Source of the DNA: a bacterium
GTDB lineage: Bacteria > Patescibacteriota > Minisyncoccia > Minisyncoccales > JANBVM01
Assembly: GCA_030591065.1 (NCBI GenBank)
Contig: JAUVBU010000013.1
Span: forward strand, 1 to 14,598
Direction: 5' to 3'
DNA: 14,598 nucleotides
This document shows positions 13,148 through 14,598 of this stretch, in pieces. Position 1 is the first letter of the stretch. Each line of letters starts with the position of its first letter. The notes under the pieces were generated by a model that was given only the letters and a program-made list of their open reading frames with translations, did no database searches and was not told the DNA's origin. Position numbers and translations under genes: made by a program.

Positions 13148-14152
13148 TTATTTACATTCACCCCCGGTCGAAACTCCTTCTGCTAAACCAAAACCAGCAG
13201 TAAAAGCTACGTCTGAGAGAGTTTGAGAACATTCTTCTGGTGCAGAATCAAATGCTTCACAAACTACGTTTTTAAAATTTTCAGGAGATCGAGAGCTTAT
13301 TCCAACTTCTACTCCATTAATAATTACAGCTGGAGATCCTCCTACTCCGTATTGATCGTTAAGGTCAGCGTGAATATTAAATATAGGATAGCTTCCGCTG
13401 AGCCAAGTGCTTTTATCGTTATATAGTTCTGTTATTTTGTACTCTTGATCAGTCGACGCAATACAAGTTTCAAGTTTCTTCTCGTCTATCTTTGCTTCGT
13501 CTAAGCAACTTTGAAAAATACTGTTGTCGTCGTAACTACCATCTTTAACAAAGCATGTTAAATAATCGTAATACTTTTCATTTTGATCTTTAATAATACA
13601 GTATTGCCTTAAATTCTCTTCTATTTCAGGCATTTCGTGCATAATATAGTCAACAAAATAAATTCCTATATCTGCCTTATCTTTTAATAAATCATAAACT
13701 GGTAAAAACATTTTTTGGGCTTGCAGTCCGAATGGGCAATAAGTCATTATAAAAACTTTGACATCTGGCTTCTCCGCTTTAACTACTTCTTGAACTTGAC
13801 TTGGGTCGTCTCCAGCTACCGGCTGAGTAAGCTCTGTAGTCATATCGTATGCATTAGGAAATAAATATCTTCCATCTTTACTAATATAAGAAGTGTATTC
13901 TTGATCTTCAATCCTAATACGAAACTTATAGGTTTCTCCGTCAGTAACAACGTCAACCAACGAAGCTGTCATCCCAGCATCTAGAACGTTAGCGTTTATA
14001 TATTTTACTGCTTCTACAGCTGCCTCTTCAGCAGAGACTAAAACAGGTGCATCTTCACCTTTATTTAAAGAAAGAACTCCGGTAATTGTTAAAACTCCAA
14101 CCGCGACAAATACAGCAGAGAAAATTACATTTTTTTTAGTAAATTTAATCAT
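13148..14152 (-). CDS. Membrane-anchored extracytoplasmic thioredoxin-fold protein (CPFG site)
   Basis: 334 residues. A basic start and one hydrophobic segment (about 9-29) act as uncleaved anchor or signal peptide. Residues about 38-105 form a small alpha/beta domain (AEEAAVEAVKYINANV, YKFRIRIEDQEYTSYISKDG). A linker (about 110-128) leads to a thioredoxin-like domain from about 130: strand VKVFIMTYC139PFGLQAQK, and a cis-Pro loop VGGSPAVIING with Pro274. The active site is CPFG, so the second cysteine of CxxC is missing. Seven further cysteines (185, 200, 216, 230, 298, 308, 333) lie in the insert and C-terminal tail. This CPFG(L/M)Q form recalls the GILT/DsbA-like proteins of archaea and CPR; reductase, oxidase or isomerase activity is not decided. 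It starts 15 nt after the DUF1858 gene. Confidence 0.8.
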   Translation of the reverse strand: MIKFTKKNVIFSAVFVAVGVLTITGVLSLNKGEDAPVLVSAEEAAVEAVKYINANVLDAGMTASLVDVVTDGETYKFRIRIEDQEYTSYISKDGRYLFPNAYDMTTELTQPVAGDDPSQVQEVVKAEKPDVKVFIMTYCPFGLQAQKMFLPVYDLLKDKADIGIYFVDYIMHEMPEIEENLRQYCIIKDQNEKYYDYLTCFVKDGSYDDNSIFQSCLDEAKIDEKKLETCIASTDQEYKITELYNDKSTWLSGSYPIFNIHADLNDQYGVGGSPAVIINGVEVGISSRSPENFKNVVCEAFDSAPEECSQTLSDVAFTAGFGLAEGVSTGGECK

Positions 14153-14167
14153 AATAATTTCAGATTA

Positions 14168-14389
14168 TCACAAAGCTTTTGCCCTGTAAACCTTGTTTAA
14201 CTCTTCTAATAATTTTTCCTCATCTATCCCATAGGTCTTACAAACTGTTCCTATTTCTAACTTTTCCATCTCCATTTTAGCATAAGGACAAGTTACACAA
14301 GGAACGTTATGTTTTGATAAAATTTTCTCACTTTTTTCTATTTTTAATATTTCGGCTAATGTTGTTTTTTTTGTAATTTTGTTTTTCAT
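14168..14389 (-). CDS. DUF1858 redox-disulfide protein
   Basis: 73 residues with the features of DUF1858, also known as the hybrid-cluster-protein-associated redox disulfide domain: an N-terminal ITKKTTLAEILK helix region, LSKHNVPCVTCPYA with C31-x-x-C34, and LEIGTVCKTYGID with Cys50. The usual family form is a short cytosolic protein whose CxxC may cycle between thiol and disulfide or bind metal; its exact biochemistry is not established to my knowledge. It sits four bases after the stop of the CcdA-like gene and 15 nt before the thioredoxin-fold gene, so it is translated within the redox operon. Confidence 0.85.
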   Translation of the reverse strand: MKNKITKKTTLAEILKIEKSEKILSKHNVPCVTCPYAKMEMEKLEIGTVCKTYGIDEEKLLEELNKVYRAKAL

Positions 14390-14393
14390 TTTT

Positions 14394-14598
14394 TTATGCG
14401 AACATTAAAAATTCTGGTTTAAAAATTAATAAAAATCCTAAAATAAAAATTAAGACTCCTCCTACCAATGTACTCCAATAGTTATACTTTTCGTTAAACC
14501 CAAGCTTACTTAAGGTAAAAAATGCTACAGAAAAAATTATTAAGTCGTCTATCATAAAAACGACCGTATAAAGTAAAAGATAAAGATAATAATTAATA
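14394..14598 (-). CDS. CcdA/DsbD-like membrane protein, C-terminal part only
   Basis: An open frame on the minus strand enters from the right edge and ends at TAA (14394-14396), giving 67 residues too close to the edge for a full gene. There are two hydrophobic segments: about residues 4-28 with an internal FMIDDLIIFSVAFF, and about 42-60 (STLVGGVLIFILGLLLIF), separated by a polar stretch GFNEKYNYW and ending PEFLMFA. This layout (penultimate helix with acidic pair, last helix with GG and LGLLLIF-KPE) resembles the C-terminus of CcdA/DsbD-type thiol electron carriers as found in CPR genomes. The catalytic cysteines would be outside the window, so the call rests on pattern and on the thiol genes downstream. 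Confidence 0.6.
   Translation of the reverse strand, partial: INYYLYLLLYTVVFMIDDLIIFSVAFFTLSKLGFNEKYNYWSTLVGGVLIFILGFLLIFKPEFLMFA

Noticed and set aside
1..14598. CRISPR array, insertion sequence, phage or defence genes
   Set aside because: No regularly spaced repeats, no transposase or integrase motifs and no terminal inverted repeats were found; every larger frame is a housekeeping, metabolic or redox gene.

Overview
The window looks like a chromosomal piece of a Candidate Phyla Radiation (Patescibacteria, Parcubacteria-like) bacterium. The reasons are the AT-rich DNA, the tightly packed genes with few Shine-Dalgarno sites, the unusually short translation factors (a 148-residue EF-Ts and a release factor 1 without its first domain), the divergent 16S 5' end, and a fermentative set of ADP-forming acetyl-CoA synthetase plus PEP synthase. 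This placement comes from recalled family features, not from a search. UGA is used as a stop in the ATGA overlaps of fba and acdB, so the genetic code is 11, not the UGA=Gly code of some CPR lineages.

Left part (1-2100, all minus strand): the first ~72 nt of a 16S rRNA gene running off the left edge, with its own strong promoter (TTGACA-17-TAAAAT). Upstream of it lie tRNA-Thr(UGU) with an encoded CCA, a small single-membrane-span protein of unknown function, tsf and rpsB. rpsB has a sigma70-type promoter that is divergent from the one for rpmE.

Plus-strand island (2142-3210): rpmE (L31) and a domain-1-less prfA, read from a promoter with an extended -10 so close to the ATG that the mRNA should be leaderless. 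A bidirectional hairpin terminator closes this unit and the convergent minus-strand unit.

Central part (3225-11793, minus strand): in order of transcription acdB-acdA, then ppsA, a PfkB-family sugar kinase, fba, rplY, and a secreted coiled-coil lytic transglycosylase. acdB/acdA and fba/rplY are joined by 4-nt ATGA overlaps. Together these genes convert acetyl-CoA to acetate with ATP gain, interconvert pyruvate and PEP, and handle sugar phosphates around fructose-1,6-bisphosphate. The acdB promoter appears to reuse the gap terminator hairpin as its -35 region and is also predicted to be leaderless.

Right part (11830-14598, minus strand): a likely operon of a CcdA/DsbD-like membrane protein (cut by the right edge), a DUF1858 CxxC protein, a membrane-anchored thioredoxin-fold protein with a CPFG site, a CPFC glutaredoxin, and gap (GAPDH). 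This looks like a thiol electron relay across the membrane coupled genetically to glycolysis. It is the most system-like element of the window.

No CRISPR array, insertion sequence, phage gene or large repeat was seen. No stretch longer than 300 nt lacks a gene.
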